Assembly: GCA_035272605.1 (NCBI GenBank) | Contig: DATEQM010000042.1 | Span: forward strand, 1 to 10,390 | DNA from: JOPF136 sp035272605 | GTDB taxonomy: Bacteria > Acidobacteriota > Terriglobia > Acidiferrales > UBA7541 | Direction of reading: 5' to 3' | DNA length: 10,390 bases | Shown here: one piece after another, positions 1 to 7,230 of the stretch | Position numbering within the stretch: the stretch's first letter is position 1 | How the letters are laid out: each line of letters begins with the position of its first letter | Translations under genes and position numbers: made by a program | The notes under the pieces: generated by a model | The model's database searches: none | What the model was told of the DNA's origin: nothing | What the model saw: only the letters and a program-made list of their open reading frames with translations

Positions 1-2106
1 GTAGAGCGATTCCTGGATCTGTGCGTCCAGGCTCATCAAGTCGAACACCGGCACGTTGGGAGCCTGGCGATGTACTTCCGCGCGCAGGGCCCCGGCCAGT
101 GAGTCCGGAGCTTGCACGGTGCGGAGATAAAACGTGAGACGCCCGAGCTTTGCCTTCTGGGAATAGGGGGTGTAGACGAACGGCTTTATGGCGTCACGCA
201 CATTTTCATGCTTGCTGTCTTTCACCACTCCGACGACATCCATCGAGGTCAGCTTTTGCCCCGCGCCGAAAGCCAGCCTACCCCCGATGGGATTGCGTCC
301 GGCAAACACCCGGCGGGCCAGAGTTTCGTTGATGATGGCCACCGGCGGACTGGCCGCCGTGTCCCCGTCTCCAAACTCGCGCCCGGAAATCAAAGGGATG
401 CCGAGCGTCGAGAAAAAATTCGGACCGATCTCGTTCCTCAACACCTGCAGATCTTCATCCCGCGGGTTCTGGTATCCCTCTACGGTGAGGTTTGAGCCTT
501 CATCGTCGCCGGCGAGGATGGGGACGGTCGCACCGCTCACGGACCGTACGCCCGGCAGAGATGCCATGCTCTGGCGCAGATCATCCACCAGTGCCAGCGT
601 GCGCTCCGGGGAGTAGCCGCTGAGTGCGGGGGCCACGGAAAACGTGATAATGCGATCGGAGGACAACCCCAGGTCCACCCGGCTCAGGTTGTATATGCTT
701 TTGGCGAACAGGCCAGCGCCCAGAAGCAAAACCAGCGTCAACGCCACCTGTCCCACAATGAGCGCCCGGCGCAAACGCACCTGCCCGTGGCCGGAGGACG
801 CCTTGGCGCTCTGGTCTTTCAGGGTCTCGGCAAGCTCCGGGCGCGTGGACTGCATTGCCGGCAGGAGTCCGAACAGAACTCCGGTCAGCAGCGTCAGCCC
901 CACACTGAACCCGAGGATGCGGTAATCCAGTTCCGGTGAGAGGCCCATGATTCCCTGGCTCGCGGATAGTGATTTTAGGAGCGCTCCCGTTGTCCAGTAG
1001 GCTGCCAACAATCCCAGGCCGCCGCCCAGCAAGGAGAGCAGGAGACTTTCGGAGAGGAGTTGCCGCACCAGCCGCCAGCGCCCGGCGCCCATGGCCAGGC
1101 GGATGGCGAACTCGCGCTGGCGGAATGCGCCGCGGGCCAGAAGCAGGTTGGCCACATTGGTGCACGCGATCAGCAGCACCAGCCCGACCATCGCCGCTAG
1201 GGCCAGCAGCGGCGCCTCGACATCGCCTTGTAGGACCTGACGGCCGCGGCCCCCGCTGTCGAGCACGATCGCGCGGTGCAGGAATTTTTCCCGCAGATCG
1301 CCCGAATAGGTTCCCAGCTTCACTTCCTCTTGCAGGATCGAGCGCAGCAAGCCCGTGCTCGACACCTCCGCCTGCCCGCGGGAGATGCCGGGCTTGAGCC
1401 GTCCCATAATGGCCAGCCAGTGATCCTTGCGATCCTCCAGACCGTCCCAGTTCGGGGTGATCTGCGCCTTCATGGTGATGGGAATGAAGATGTCCGGAGT
1501 CTGCCCCACCTGCACGCCGGAGAAGCCCGCACAGGTTACTCCCACCACGGTCATCAGGTTTCCGTTGATCAGTAGGGTCTGGTTCAGGATTCCCGGGTCG
1601 GAGCCGAAGCGGCGCTTCCAGTAGCCGTAGCTCAACACCGCCACGGGATGTGCCCCCGCGACACGGTCGTCCTCCTGGTTGAATGTGCGGCCGAGCGCGG
1701 CGGGCACGCCGAGCACTTCGAAGTAATTGCCGGAAACCAGCTCGCCGTCGGCCCGCTCCGTCTGCCTCTGAAACGAGACGCTCAGGGGCACAGAAAAGCG
1801 GGCCAGCAGGCCGCTGAACGCCTCGTTGTGGTCGCGCAGGTCCTTATACAGGGGATAAGAAAACGAGGCGGCCTCGTCACCGTCGCTGTTGGTGTGCCCG
1901 CGTTTGGGCCCCGGCGAGCGCAGCACCACCAATTCCTGCGGATTGCGCACCGGCAGGAGGCGCAGCAGCACCTGGTCGGTCAGCGAAAAGATTGCCGTAT
2001 TCGCGCCGATCCCCAGCGCCAGCGTCAGTACGGCAACCACCGTGAACCCCGGGCTTTTCGCCAGCCCCCGCAGCCCGAATCGAATGTCCTTCCACAGTGT
2101 GTCCAT
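1..2106 (-). CDS. ADOP-family FtsX/MacB-like ABC permease, second copy (3' end outside window)
   Basis: The frame is open for 702 codons from ATG at 2106 to the window edge with no stop. ADOP proteins usually run about 800-900 residues, so roughly the last 110-150 are missing. Residues 8-40 form the family leader and first membrane helix (LRGLAKSPG, then LALGIGANTAIFS). Residues 50-290 are a MacB-type periplasmic domain. Residues 296-420 are the first FtsX core (LLIACTNVANLLLARG at about 311-326, then an RQREFAIRLAMGAG cytoplasmic loop, two further helices). Residues 446-470 are a single helix, and a second periplasmic domain follows (GREFGDGD at about 576, VVGVVKDSKHEN at about 624). The final FtsX core lies off the edge. 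An AAGGA sequence 10 bases upstream supports the start. The gene begins 49 bases after the stop of the preceding permease, so co-transcription is likely. It would sit in the inner membrane as part of an efflux or lipid/lipoprotein-type transporter. The substrate cannot be told. Confidence 0.93.
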   Translation of the reverse strand, partial: MDTLWKDIRFGLRGLAKSPGFTVVAVLTLALGIGANTAIFSLTDQVLLRLLPVRNPQELVVLRSPGPKRGHTNSDGDEAASFSYPLYKDLRDHNEAFSGLLARFSVPLSVSFQRQTERADGELVSGNYFEVLGVPAALGRTFNQEDDRVAGAHPVAVLSYGYWKRRFGSDPGILNQTLLINGNLMTVVGVTCAGFSGVQVGQTPDIFIPITMKAQITPNWDGLEDRKDHWLAIMGRLKPGISRGQAEVSSTGLLRSILQEEVKLGTYSGDLREKFLHRAIVLDSGGRGRQVLQGDVEAPLLALAAMVGLVLLIACTNVANLLLARGAFRQREFAIRLAMGAGRWRLVRQLLSESLLLSLLGGGLGLLAAYWTTGALLKSLSASQGIMGLSPELDYRILGFSVGLTLLTGVLFGLLPAMQSTRPELAETLKDQSAKASSGHGQVRLRRALIVGQVALTLVLLLGAGLFAKSIYNLSRVDLGLSSDRIITFSVAPALSGYSPERTLALVDDLRQSMASLPGVRSVSGATVPILAGDDEGSNLTVEGYQNPRDEDLQVLRNEIGPNFFSTLGIPLISGREFGDGDTAASPPVAIINETLARRVFAGRNPIGGRLAFGAGQKLTSMDVVGVVKDSKHENVRDAIKPFVYTPYSQKAKLGRLTFYLRTVQAPDSLAGALRAEVHRQAPNVPVFDLMSLDAQIQESLY

Positions 2107-2155
2107 GTTCGCTTTATCCTTCCGGTCTCTACCCTTTAGCTTCCAACCTCCAGGA

Positions 2156-4597
2156 TCACTCGTATCTCAACGCCACCATCGGATCCACGCGCGCCGCCCG
2201 CCGCGCGGGCACGTAGCAAGCCAGCGCCGCGGTGGCGCCGAGCAGCGCGGCGACGCTCAGAAACGTGAGCGGGTCGGCCGGAGTCACTCCGAACAACTGG
2301 CTGGAGAGCAGGCGGGTCGCGGCCAGCGCGCCGGCCAAACCCGCCACGACGCCGGCCAGCGCCAGCCTCAATCCGCCGGTCAGCACGAGCTTCAGCACGT
2401 TGCCGGGGGCCGCGCCGAGCGCCATGCGCACGCCCACTTCGTGAGTGCGCTCGGTGACCAGGTAGGACATGACGGCATAAATCCCTGCCGCGGCCAGCAC
2501 TAGGGCCAGCGCGGCAAAAGCACCCAGCAACAAGGCCGCAAATTTCTGCCGCGCGAGCGAACTCGCGAGCAGGGACGCCATGGACTCCACCCGCGCCACA
2601 GGCATGGCGGCGTCCACGGATGCGACGGTGGCCGGAATCGTCGCGGCCAGCGCTTCCGGCGCGCCCGCCCCGCGAACCACGAAGATGATGGGGATTTCCC
2701 CGGAGAGGAAGCTGATATCCTCCGCGCTCTGCTGGCAGAAGGGCATGTAGACCTCGTCGCGCACGTCGTTGCCCAGTCCAAACGTGTACACGTCGCCTAC
2801 AACGCCCACGACCTCCGCCCACTGCGCTTGGTTGTGCACGTCGTTGAAAGCCACATGGCGTCCGATGGCGCTCCCCTGGCCCCAGTAGTGGCGTGCCATC
2901 CGCCGGTTCACGATGGCCACCTGAGGAGCGCCCGGTTTGTCGCGCGCGGTGAATTCCCGGCCTCGCAGCACGGGAATCTGGAACACGCGGAAAAAGTCCG
3001 GCCCCACAAAGCGCATTTCCGCCACCTGGGTTCCCGGCGGCACGTTTGCGGGACGCCCTTCGATCTGCACATCGCCGTTGATGTTGTAGCCGCTCAGCGG
3101 CAGCAGAATCGTGGTGCTGGCCGCCTCCACTCCCGGCAGGCCCGCTAGGCGCGCCGTCATCTGATCCACGCGCTCGAGATTCTTGGGGACTTCCGCAGGC
3201 GTCATTTTGGGGAGAAAAATCTGGGCGGTTTCCACGTGGGCGGGCTCAAACCCGGGATCCACGTGCAGCAGCGCGCCCAGAGTTCGGATCAGCAGGCCGC
3301 CGCCCACCAGCAGCAGCGCAGCCAGCGCCACCTCCGCAGCCATCAGCCCGCTGCGCAGCCGCGACACCCCGCGGCTCTCGGTGGTTCTTCCGGCCCCATG
3401 CTGCAGGCTCGATTGCGGGTCCACCCGCGATGCCGCCAATGATGGCGCCAGGCCAAACAGCAATGCCGTGAGCAGCCCGGCGGCCAGCGTGAACAGCAGA
3501 ACGCGCGCGTCCAGCGTGATGCTGCCGGCGCGCGGCAGCGTCCCCTCGGGAAGCAGGGCCGGCAGCGCGGCCAGCGCCCCATAGCCCAGAGCCAATCCCA
3601 TGGCTGCGCCTCCGGCGGCGAGCAGCGCGCTCTCGGTCAGCAATTGCCGGACAATGCGCGCGCGGTCCGCGCCCAGTGCCGCGCGGACGGCCATCTCGCG
3701 TCGGCGCGCCACCGCCCGCGCCAGCAGCAGGTCTGCCACGTTGGCGCACGCGATCAGGAGCACGAATCCCACCGCGGCGAAAAGAATCTCGAGCGCCGGG
3801 CGGACGTGCGCCACGGCTTGCTCCAGCAGGGGAGTGACGCGCACGCCGCGTTCCCGGTTCGTATCCGGATGCTGCTGCTCCAGCCCTTTCGCGACGCGGG
3901 CCAGATCCGCGCGGGCCTGCTCGGGAGTCACACCCGGCTTCATGCGCGCGATGGCGGAATAGAAGTGGGTGTCGCGGTTGCGAGCGAACGGCGTGTCCAG
4001 CCGGTCGGGCAGCCACACGCCGGTGTCGGAAGGATAGGCGAGCTCTTCCGCGATCACGCCCACAACAGTGTAAGAAATTCCGCTGAGTTGGATCGTGCGG
4101 CCCACAATTCCGGGATCGCCCCCGAAGTCTGTGCGCCACACGCCGTCGCTGATTACCGCCACGTCCGGCCCGCCCGGCCTCCACTCGTTTTCACGGAACA
4201 GCCGGCCGATCACCGGGCGCACGCCGAGAACCTCGAAAAACCCTTCCGACACCTCGGCGGAATCGAGCCGCTGGGGCGCAAGGCGCCCGGTCAGGTTGAG
4301 CCCCCCGGTTCGGTAGACCGCCATGCTCTCCAGTGCGCGGCTTTGTTCCTTCCAGTCCAGGTAATTCGGTGCGGAGACCGAGCCCCAGCCATTGTGAAAG
4401 GTTTCGTGGAGAACCACGATTCGGTCGGAGTCTGCAAAGGGAAGTGGGCGCAGCAGCACTCCGTTGACGATGCTGAAAATTGCGGTGTTCGCGCCGATGC
4501 CGAGCGCGAGCATGAGCACGGTGGCAGCGGTGAAGCCGGGATTGCGCGCCAGGCGGCGGGCTGCGTAGCGGAGATCCTGTCCGAGAGCTTGCCACAT
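2156..4597 (-). CDS. ADOP-family FtsX/MacB-like ABC permease, complete (813 aa)
   Basis: This is a complete duplicated permease. The layout is leader and helix (7-43, RRLARNPG then LALGIGANTAIFS), periplasmic MacB-type domain (about 50-265), FtsX core 1 (about 268-390, LLIACANVADLLLARAVARRREMAVRAALGA split over two segments), single helix (418-438), second periplasmic domain (about 440-650), and FtsX core 2 (about 683-806, three helices with ERTHEVGVRMALGA between the first and second). It ends in VDPMVALRYE, the typical ADOP C-terminus. I prefer ATG 4597 over the in-frame ATG at 4639: GGGAGG lies just upstream of 4597, and MWQALGQDLRYAARRLARNPG matches family N-termini. FtsX-family permeases do not transport by themselves; they couple a cytoplasmic ATPase to periplasmic work. 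The gene is fourth in an operon that includes an ATPase and an adaptor. It is clearly paralogous to, but diverged from, the downstream permease, so the pair could act as a heterodimer (inference). Confidence 0.95.
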   Translation of the reverse strand: MWQALGQDLRYAARRLARNPGFTAATVLMLALGIGANTAIFSIVNGVLLRPLPFADSDRIVVLHETFHNGWGSVSAPNYLDWKEQSRALESMAVYRTGGLNLTGRLAPQRLDSAEVSEGFFEVLGVRPVIGRLFRENEWRPGGPDVAVISDGVWRTDFGGDPGIVGRTIQLSGISYTVVGVIAEELAYPSDTGVWLPDRLDTPFARNRDTHFYSAIARMKPGVTPEQARADLARVAKGLEQQHPDTNRERGVRVTPLLEQAVAHVRPALEILFAAVGFVLLIACANVADLLLARAVARRREMAVRAALGADRARIVRQLLTESALLAAGGAAMGLALGYGALAALPALLPEGTLPRAGSITLDARVLLFTLAAGLLTALLFGLAPSLAASRVDPQSSLQHGAGRTTESRGVSRLRSGLMAAEVALAALLLVGGGLLIRTLGALLHVDPGFEPAHVETAQIFLPKMTPAEVPKNLERVDQMTARLAGLPGVEAASTTILLPLSGYNINGDVQIEGRPANVPPGTQVAEMRFVGPDFFRVFQIPVLRGREFTARDKPGAPQVAIVNRRMARHYWGQGSAIGRHVAFNDVHNQAQWAEVVGVVGDVYTFGLGNDVRDEVYMPFCQQSAEDISFLSGEIPIIFVVRGAGAPEALAATIPATVASVDAAMPVARVESMASLLASSLARQKFAALLLGAFAALALVLAAAGIYAVMSYLVTERTHEVGVRMALGAAPGNVLKLVLTGGLRLALAGVVAGLAGALAATRLLSSQLFGVTPADPLTFLSVAALLGATAALACYVPARRAARVDPMVALRYE

Positions 4598-4644
4598 ACG
4601 GCCTCCCGTTTTCCGCTCCGGCCGGATGCACCTCGACACACGTC

Positions 4645-4660
4645 GCTCGCCGCGGCGAGC
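4645..4660. repeat. 16-base perfect palindrome in the 90-base gap before the complete permease
   Basis: GCTCGCCG is followed directly by its reverse complement CGGCGAGC. As RNA it could fold only as a six-pair stem with a CGCG loop. It lies about 48 bases upstream of the permease start, in the gap after the small membrane protein. No T-run follows, so it is not a standard terminator. It could be a weak mRNA structure or chance in GC-rich DNA. Confidence 0.3.
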
Positions 4661-4687
4661 AACCCGGCCCGGCTGTTTGCCTGTCCT

Positions 4688-5119
4688 TTACAGCGGTGAA
4701 ATGAACCGGCTCAATTCCGGCGCGTTGAAGTCGGGCAGCGGCATAGAGAAACTGCTGCCACTCGGGGACTTGCCGGACTCACCTGCCGGCTGCTTTTCCG
4801 GGGATCCGTCAGGGTTGGTCGCGTCCCCGGCTGGGGAATCCGCGGACGAATTCGAAGCGCTCGCCGACCTGTCTTGCCAGGATGTGGAAGCGGACGAGGT
4901 TGCCTCCGCCGCTGTGGAGTGTGCCGGCGCCCCGCTGCGCGGGCAGGCCAGCACAACATTGGATCGCCAACCCGAAGCCGCGTTCGCGCGGTACAGCCCC
5001 GTGTGGTGTCCCAGGGACCCAATGGCCAGCCCCACCGTCAGCACAGCCACGAACACCGCCCCCGGACTCGCCAGCAATCTTCCGCCGGCCCTCCGCAGTC
5101 CCTGCTCGATGGGCTTCAT
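4688..5119 (-). CDS. Small one-helix membrane protein with permease-like N-terminus and Ser/Pro-rich tail (143 aa)
   Basis: I cannot assign a known family. The start ATG (5119-5117) overlaps the TGA of the ATPase gene (5118-5116) in an ATGA arrangement. This strongly argues that the frame is real and translationally coupled. Residues 1-18 are basic, residues 19-37 form one hydrophobic helix (AVFVAVLTVGLAIGSLG), and residues 45-143 are a low-complexity tail rich in Ser, Ala, Pro and Gly with no further helix, ending in PLPDFNAPELSRFISPL. The first 35 residues align by eye with the N-termini of both large permeases of this operon: basic LR..., then RLLASPG against RLARNPG, then VLTVGLAIG against VLMLALGIG. 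The gene sits where MacB-type operons usually carry the permease. It may be a truncated permease or a small accessory subunit. No in-frame remnant of an FtsX core follows. The tail probably faces the periplasm. Confidence 0.75.
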   Translation of the reverse strand: MKPIEQGLRRAGGRLLASPGAVFVAVLTVGLAIGSLGHHTGLYRANAASGWRSNVVLACPRSGAPAHSTAAEATSSASTSWQDRSASASNSSADSPAGDATNPDGSPEKQPAGESGKSPSGSSFSMPLPDFNAPELSRFISPL

Positions 5120-5835
5120 GCCTGCACCTCCTGCCGGCCCGCTCCCGTGGTTTCTTCCACAATGCGGCCGTCGAACAGGTGCACGCTGCGCTCGGAGCAT
5201 CCCGCGTATCGCGTGTCGTGCGTCACCATGCAGATCGTCGCGCCTTCGCGGTGCAGTTGGTTCAACAGCTCCATCACCGCCTCGCCGTTTTTCGAGTCCA
5301 GGTTCCCGGTAGGCTCGTCCGCCAGCAGGATGGCCGGCTGGCCCACCAGCGCGCGCGCCACGGCCACGCGCTGCTGCTGGCCTCCGGAAAGCTGCGAGGG
5401 ATAGTGCTTCATCCGGTGGGCCATGCCCACGCGTTCCAGCACTTCCTGCACCCGCTTGCGGCGCTCCGCGGACGACATGCCCCGGTACGTCAGGGGCAGT
5501 TCCACGTTTTCGTACACGTTCAGGTCGCCGATCAGGTTGAAGGCCTGAAAAATAAATCCGATCTCCCGGTTCCGAATCCGCGTCCGCTCCGAAAGCGAGA
5601 GCTGGGCCACCGGCTGGCCCTTCAGCCGGTATTCGCCCCCGCTCGGCGAATCCAGCAGCCCCAGGATGGAAAGCAGCGTGGACTTTCCGCACCCCGAAGG
5701 CCCCGCGATCGCGATGTACTCCCCCGGCCGGATCTCCAGGTGGATCCCGGAGAGCGCGTGCGTCTCGATCTCATCCGTCAGGAACACTTTCGTCACGCCA
5801 TCGAGATGAATCAGAGCCGTTCCGTTTGTCGCCAT
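5116..5835 (-). CDS. ABC transporter ATP-binding protein, LolD/MacB type (239 aa)
   Basis: This is a complete nucleotide-binding subunit that hydrolyses ATP on the cytoplasmic face to drive FtsX-like permeases. Visible motifs are Walker A GPSGCGKST (45-53), Q-loop Gln97 in GFIFQAFNLI, signature LSGGQQQR (149-156), Walker B ILLADE (169-174) followed by PTGNLDS with the D-loop, and switch His206 in MVTHD. The spacing, the TGNLDS sequence and the 239-residue length fit the MacB/LolD/FtsE group. I chose ATG 5835 because AGGAG lies seven bases upstream and the protein then starts MATNGTALIHLDGVTKVF. An in-frame ATG at 5892 would add 19 residues, part of them encoded by an inverted repeat. The stop overlaps the next start by ATGA. 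With the adaptor upstream and two permeases downstream, the gene is most simply the motor for this operon. The family call is very secure; the substrate is unknown. Confidence 0.97.
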   Translation of the reverse strand: MATNGTALIHLDGVTKVFLTDEIETHALSGIHLEIRPGEYIAIAGPSGCGKSTLLSILGLLDSPSGGEYRLKGQPVAQLSLSERTRIRNREIGFIFQAFNLIGDLNVYENVELPLTYRGMSSAERRKRVQEVLERVGMAHRMKHYPSQLSGGQQQRVAVARALVGQPAILLADEPTGNLDSKNGEAVMELLNQLHREGATICMVTHDTRYAGCSERSVHLFDGRIVEETTGAGRQEVQA

Positions 5836-5849
5836 GCTTTTTCTCCTGG

Positions 5850-5881
5850 TCCCGTCCCGATCCCGAATCCTCGGGACGGGA
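5850..5881 (-). repeat. Strong inverted repeat between adaptor and ATPase genes
   Basis: TCCCGTCCCGA (5850-5860) and TCGGGACGGGA (5871-5881) are perfect 11-base complements around a 10-base loop. Other registers exist: TCCCGA 5861-5866 pairs with TCGGGA 5871-5876 across a four-base loop, and GATCCCG 5859-5865 pairs with CGGGATC 5877-5883. The arms are built of repeated CCCGA-like units. In the transcript the hairpin lies two bases upstream of the ATPase Shine-Dalgarno sequence (5843-5847) and 15 bases after the adaptor stop. No T-run follows, so it is more likely an mRNA stability or translation element, or a dispersed REP-like repeat, than a terminator. Confidence 0.8.
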
Positions 5882-5896
5882 TCGGAACGCACTCTC

Positions 5897-7153
5897 TCAA
5901 CGCAACCGGATCGTGTCGTATTTGTCCCACGCCGACATGTCCGAGAGAATCACCTGATCCCCCGGCTTCAAGCCTCCGCGTATTTCGATCGTATTCACCG
6001 AACTCTTTCCCAGCTTTACTTGGACGCGCGTCGCGTCCTGTCCGTTATCCACCAACTTGAACAGCCCTACCGTGCTTTCCTCCTGCCCGAACGCCGGCCG
6101 CCCCACATAGATGACATCGGCCATGCGTTCGAGTTCAATCGTGCCGTCCACGGTCAGGTCGGCCCTGGCCCCGTCGGGCAGCGGCCCCTTGAACAGCACA
6201 TCCACGGTCACCGTTCCGTTCACCACCGAGGGATCTATCCGCGACACGAAGCCCTCTACCACCCCGTTCCGCGTGTCTACCGAGGCCTTCTGCCCGATCT
6301 GCACGTCCTTCGCCGACGTCTCCGCGATCCGGATCTGCGCCTTCAGGTGTGTCGGGTCGGCCACGCGCGCAAGGTTCGTGCCCGCCGTGAATCTCTGCCC
6401 CACTTCCACCGGCTCCACCTCTAGAATCCCATTGATCCCCGCGCGCACGTTCAACGCCTCAATCTGTTTCCGGCGCAGCGCCTCGATGGCCTTCAGTTGG
6501 TCCACCTTCGCTTCCTGCACCGCCACCTGCGCCACGGCCGCCTTCTTATAGGTTTCTACGCGCTCGAGCTCGATTTGGTTCCGCACCTGCAGCTCCTGCG
6601 CCTTCAACTGCGCGATCTTCAGATCCATATCGCTGACCAGCCCGTCCTTGAAGAGCAGCTCTTTTCTTTGTTGGTCCAGGAGGGCCTGTTCGTAGTCGGA
6701 ATGGACTGTGGCCGCGGACGCCCGCTGGTTCTCCAGATCGGTTTCCAGCTTCGCCTTGGTGTTGTTTAATTCCGCTTCCCCAGCCTTCCGCGCCAGCGTG
6801 GCGTCTTCCATGCCCTGTTCCAGCTCCGGGTTGCTCAGCTTCAGGATGATGGAATTCGGTTCCACCACCGCGCCTGGCCGGAGCACGATTTGCTCCACGC
6901 GCCCGTCGGTCAGCGCCGGGATCCAGCGGATGTCTTCTGGCACCAGCGTCCCCAGACCGCGCACTTGCCGCACCAGCGGCCCGCGCATTACCGTGTCCAC
7001 CCACACCGTGGACCGGTCCACCGTAGGCGCCGCCGGCTTCAACCGCGAAAGTCCCACGGACACACCCAAGACGGCCACTCCTGCCACCACTCCGTAGATG
7101 ATCCGGCGCAGCTTCTTCTTTCTCATCACCGATTCTGGGCGTTGAATATCCAT
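5897..7153 (-). CDS. Periplasmic adaptor (membrane fusion) protein, HlyD/MacA-like (418 aa)
   Basis: This is the first gene of the operon. Adaptors of this family are anchored in the inner membrane and bridge an ABC permease to an outer-membrane channel or hold substrate in the periplasm. A basic start (RKKKLRR, 11-17) precedes one membrane helix (about 18-36). Residues 55-110 are the first half of the lipoyl/barrel-sandwich domain (GRVEQIVLRPGAVVEPN at 84-100). Residues 110-235 form a long charged, Ala/Gln-rich coiled-coil hairpin with its turn near FKDGLVSDMDL (168-178). The second lipoyl half follows (AGINGILEVEPVEVGQRF, 238-255), then a beta-barrel domain (about 268-340) and a membrane-proximal domain ending GGLKPGDQVILSD (393-405). 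Length is typical. ATG 7153 is preceded by AAAGGGA about six bases upstream; ATG 7126 has no clear ribosome-binding site. No Cys is placed for lipidation. No outer-membrane channel gene is visible in the window. Confidence 0.93.
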   Translation of the reverse strand: MDIQRPESVMRKKKLRRIIYGVVAGVAVLGVSVGLSRLKPAAPTVDRSTVWVDTVMRGPLVRQVRGLGTLVPEDIRWIPALTDGRVEQIVLRPGAVVEPNSIILKLSNPELEQGMEDATLARKAGEAELNNTKAKLETDLENQRASAATVHSDYEQALLDQQRKELLFKDGLVSDMDLKIAQLKAQELQVRNQIELERVETYKKAAVAQVAVQEAKVDQLKAIEALRRKQIEALNVRAGINGILEVEPVEVGQRFTAGTNLARVADPTHLKAQIRIAETSAKDVQIGQKASVDTRNGVVEGFVSRIDPSVVNGTVTVDVLFKGPLPDGARADLTVDGTIELERMADVIYVGRPAFGQEESTVGLFKLVDNGQDATRVQVKLGKSSVNTIEIRGGLKPGDQVILSDMSAWDKYDTIRLR

Positions 7154-7201
7154 AGCTGTTCCCTTTGGGGAAGTGCACTCCGCATTCCCCGCCGACTCGC
7201 C

Positions 7202-7230
7202 CCTAACTATAATCCCGTTAGAGGGTTAGG
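7202..7230 (-). promoter_or_regulatory. Putative operon promoter with overlapping CTAAC/GTTAG operator-like repeats
   Basis: Read on the minus strand, TATAGT (7211-7206) is a good -10 candidate, which would give a 5' leader of about 45 bases before the adaptor ATG. No convincing -35 is seen at 17 bases. The motif CCTAAC (7202-7207) is inverted as GTTAGG (7225-7230), and another GTTAG lies at 7217-7221. One half-site therefore overlaps the -10 box. This geometry suits a dimeric repressor, and acidobacterial permease operons are often linked to PadR-type regulators. No regulator gene is present here, so binding is inference. Confidence 0.45.

Noticed and set aside
4598..4639. Earlier start (ATG 4639) for the complete permease
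   Set aside because: The 14 extra residues do not resemble family N-termini and GGGAGG is placed for ATG 4597.
3644..4699. 351-codon plus-strand frame opposite the complete permease
   Set aside because: Antisense shadow in GC-rich DNA; the His/Gly/Ala/Arg-rich product has no motif, while the minus strand encodes a full ADOP protein.
4809..5162. Alternative minus-strand frame of 117 codons over the small membrane protein, with a natural-looking end (VRFHILARQVGERFEF)
   Set aside because: Its start lies inside the ATPase gene and has no ribosome-binding site; the chosen frame has the ATGA overlap and a membrane helix. A frameshift joining the two frames was considered, but the alternative frame shows no permease motif.
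5836..5892. Earlier start (ATG 5892) for the ATPase
   Set aside because: The extension would be encoded by the inverted repeat; AGGAG is well placed for ATG 5835 and family proteins start there.
4882..6060. 392-codon plus-strand frame across the ATPase, small protein and adaptor end
   Set aside because: It spans three well-supported minus-strand genes and their gaps; composition is that of an antisense shadow.
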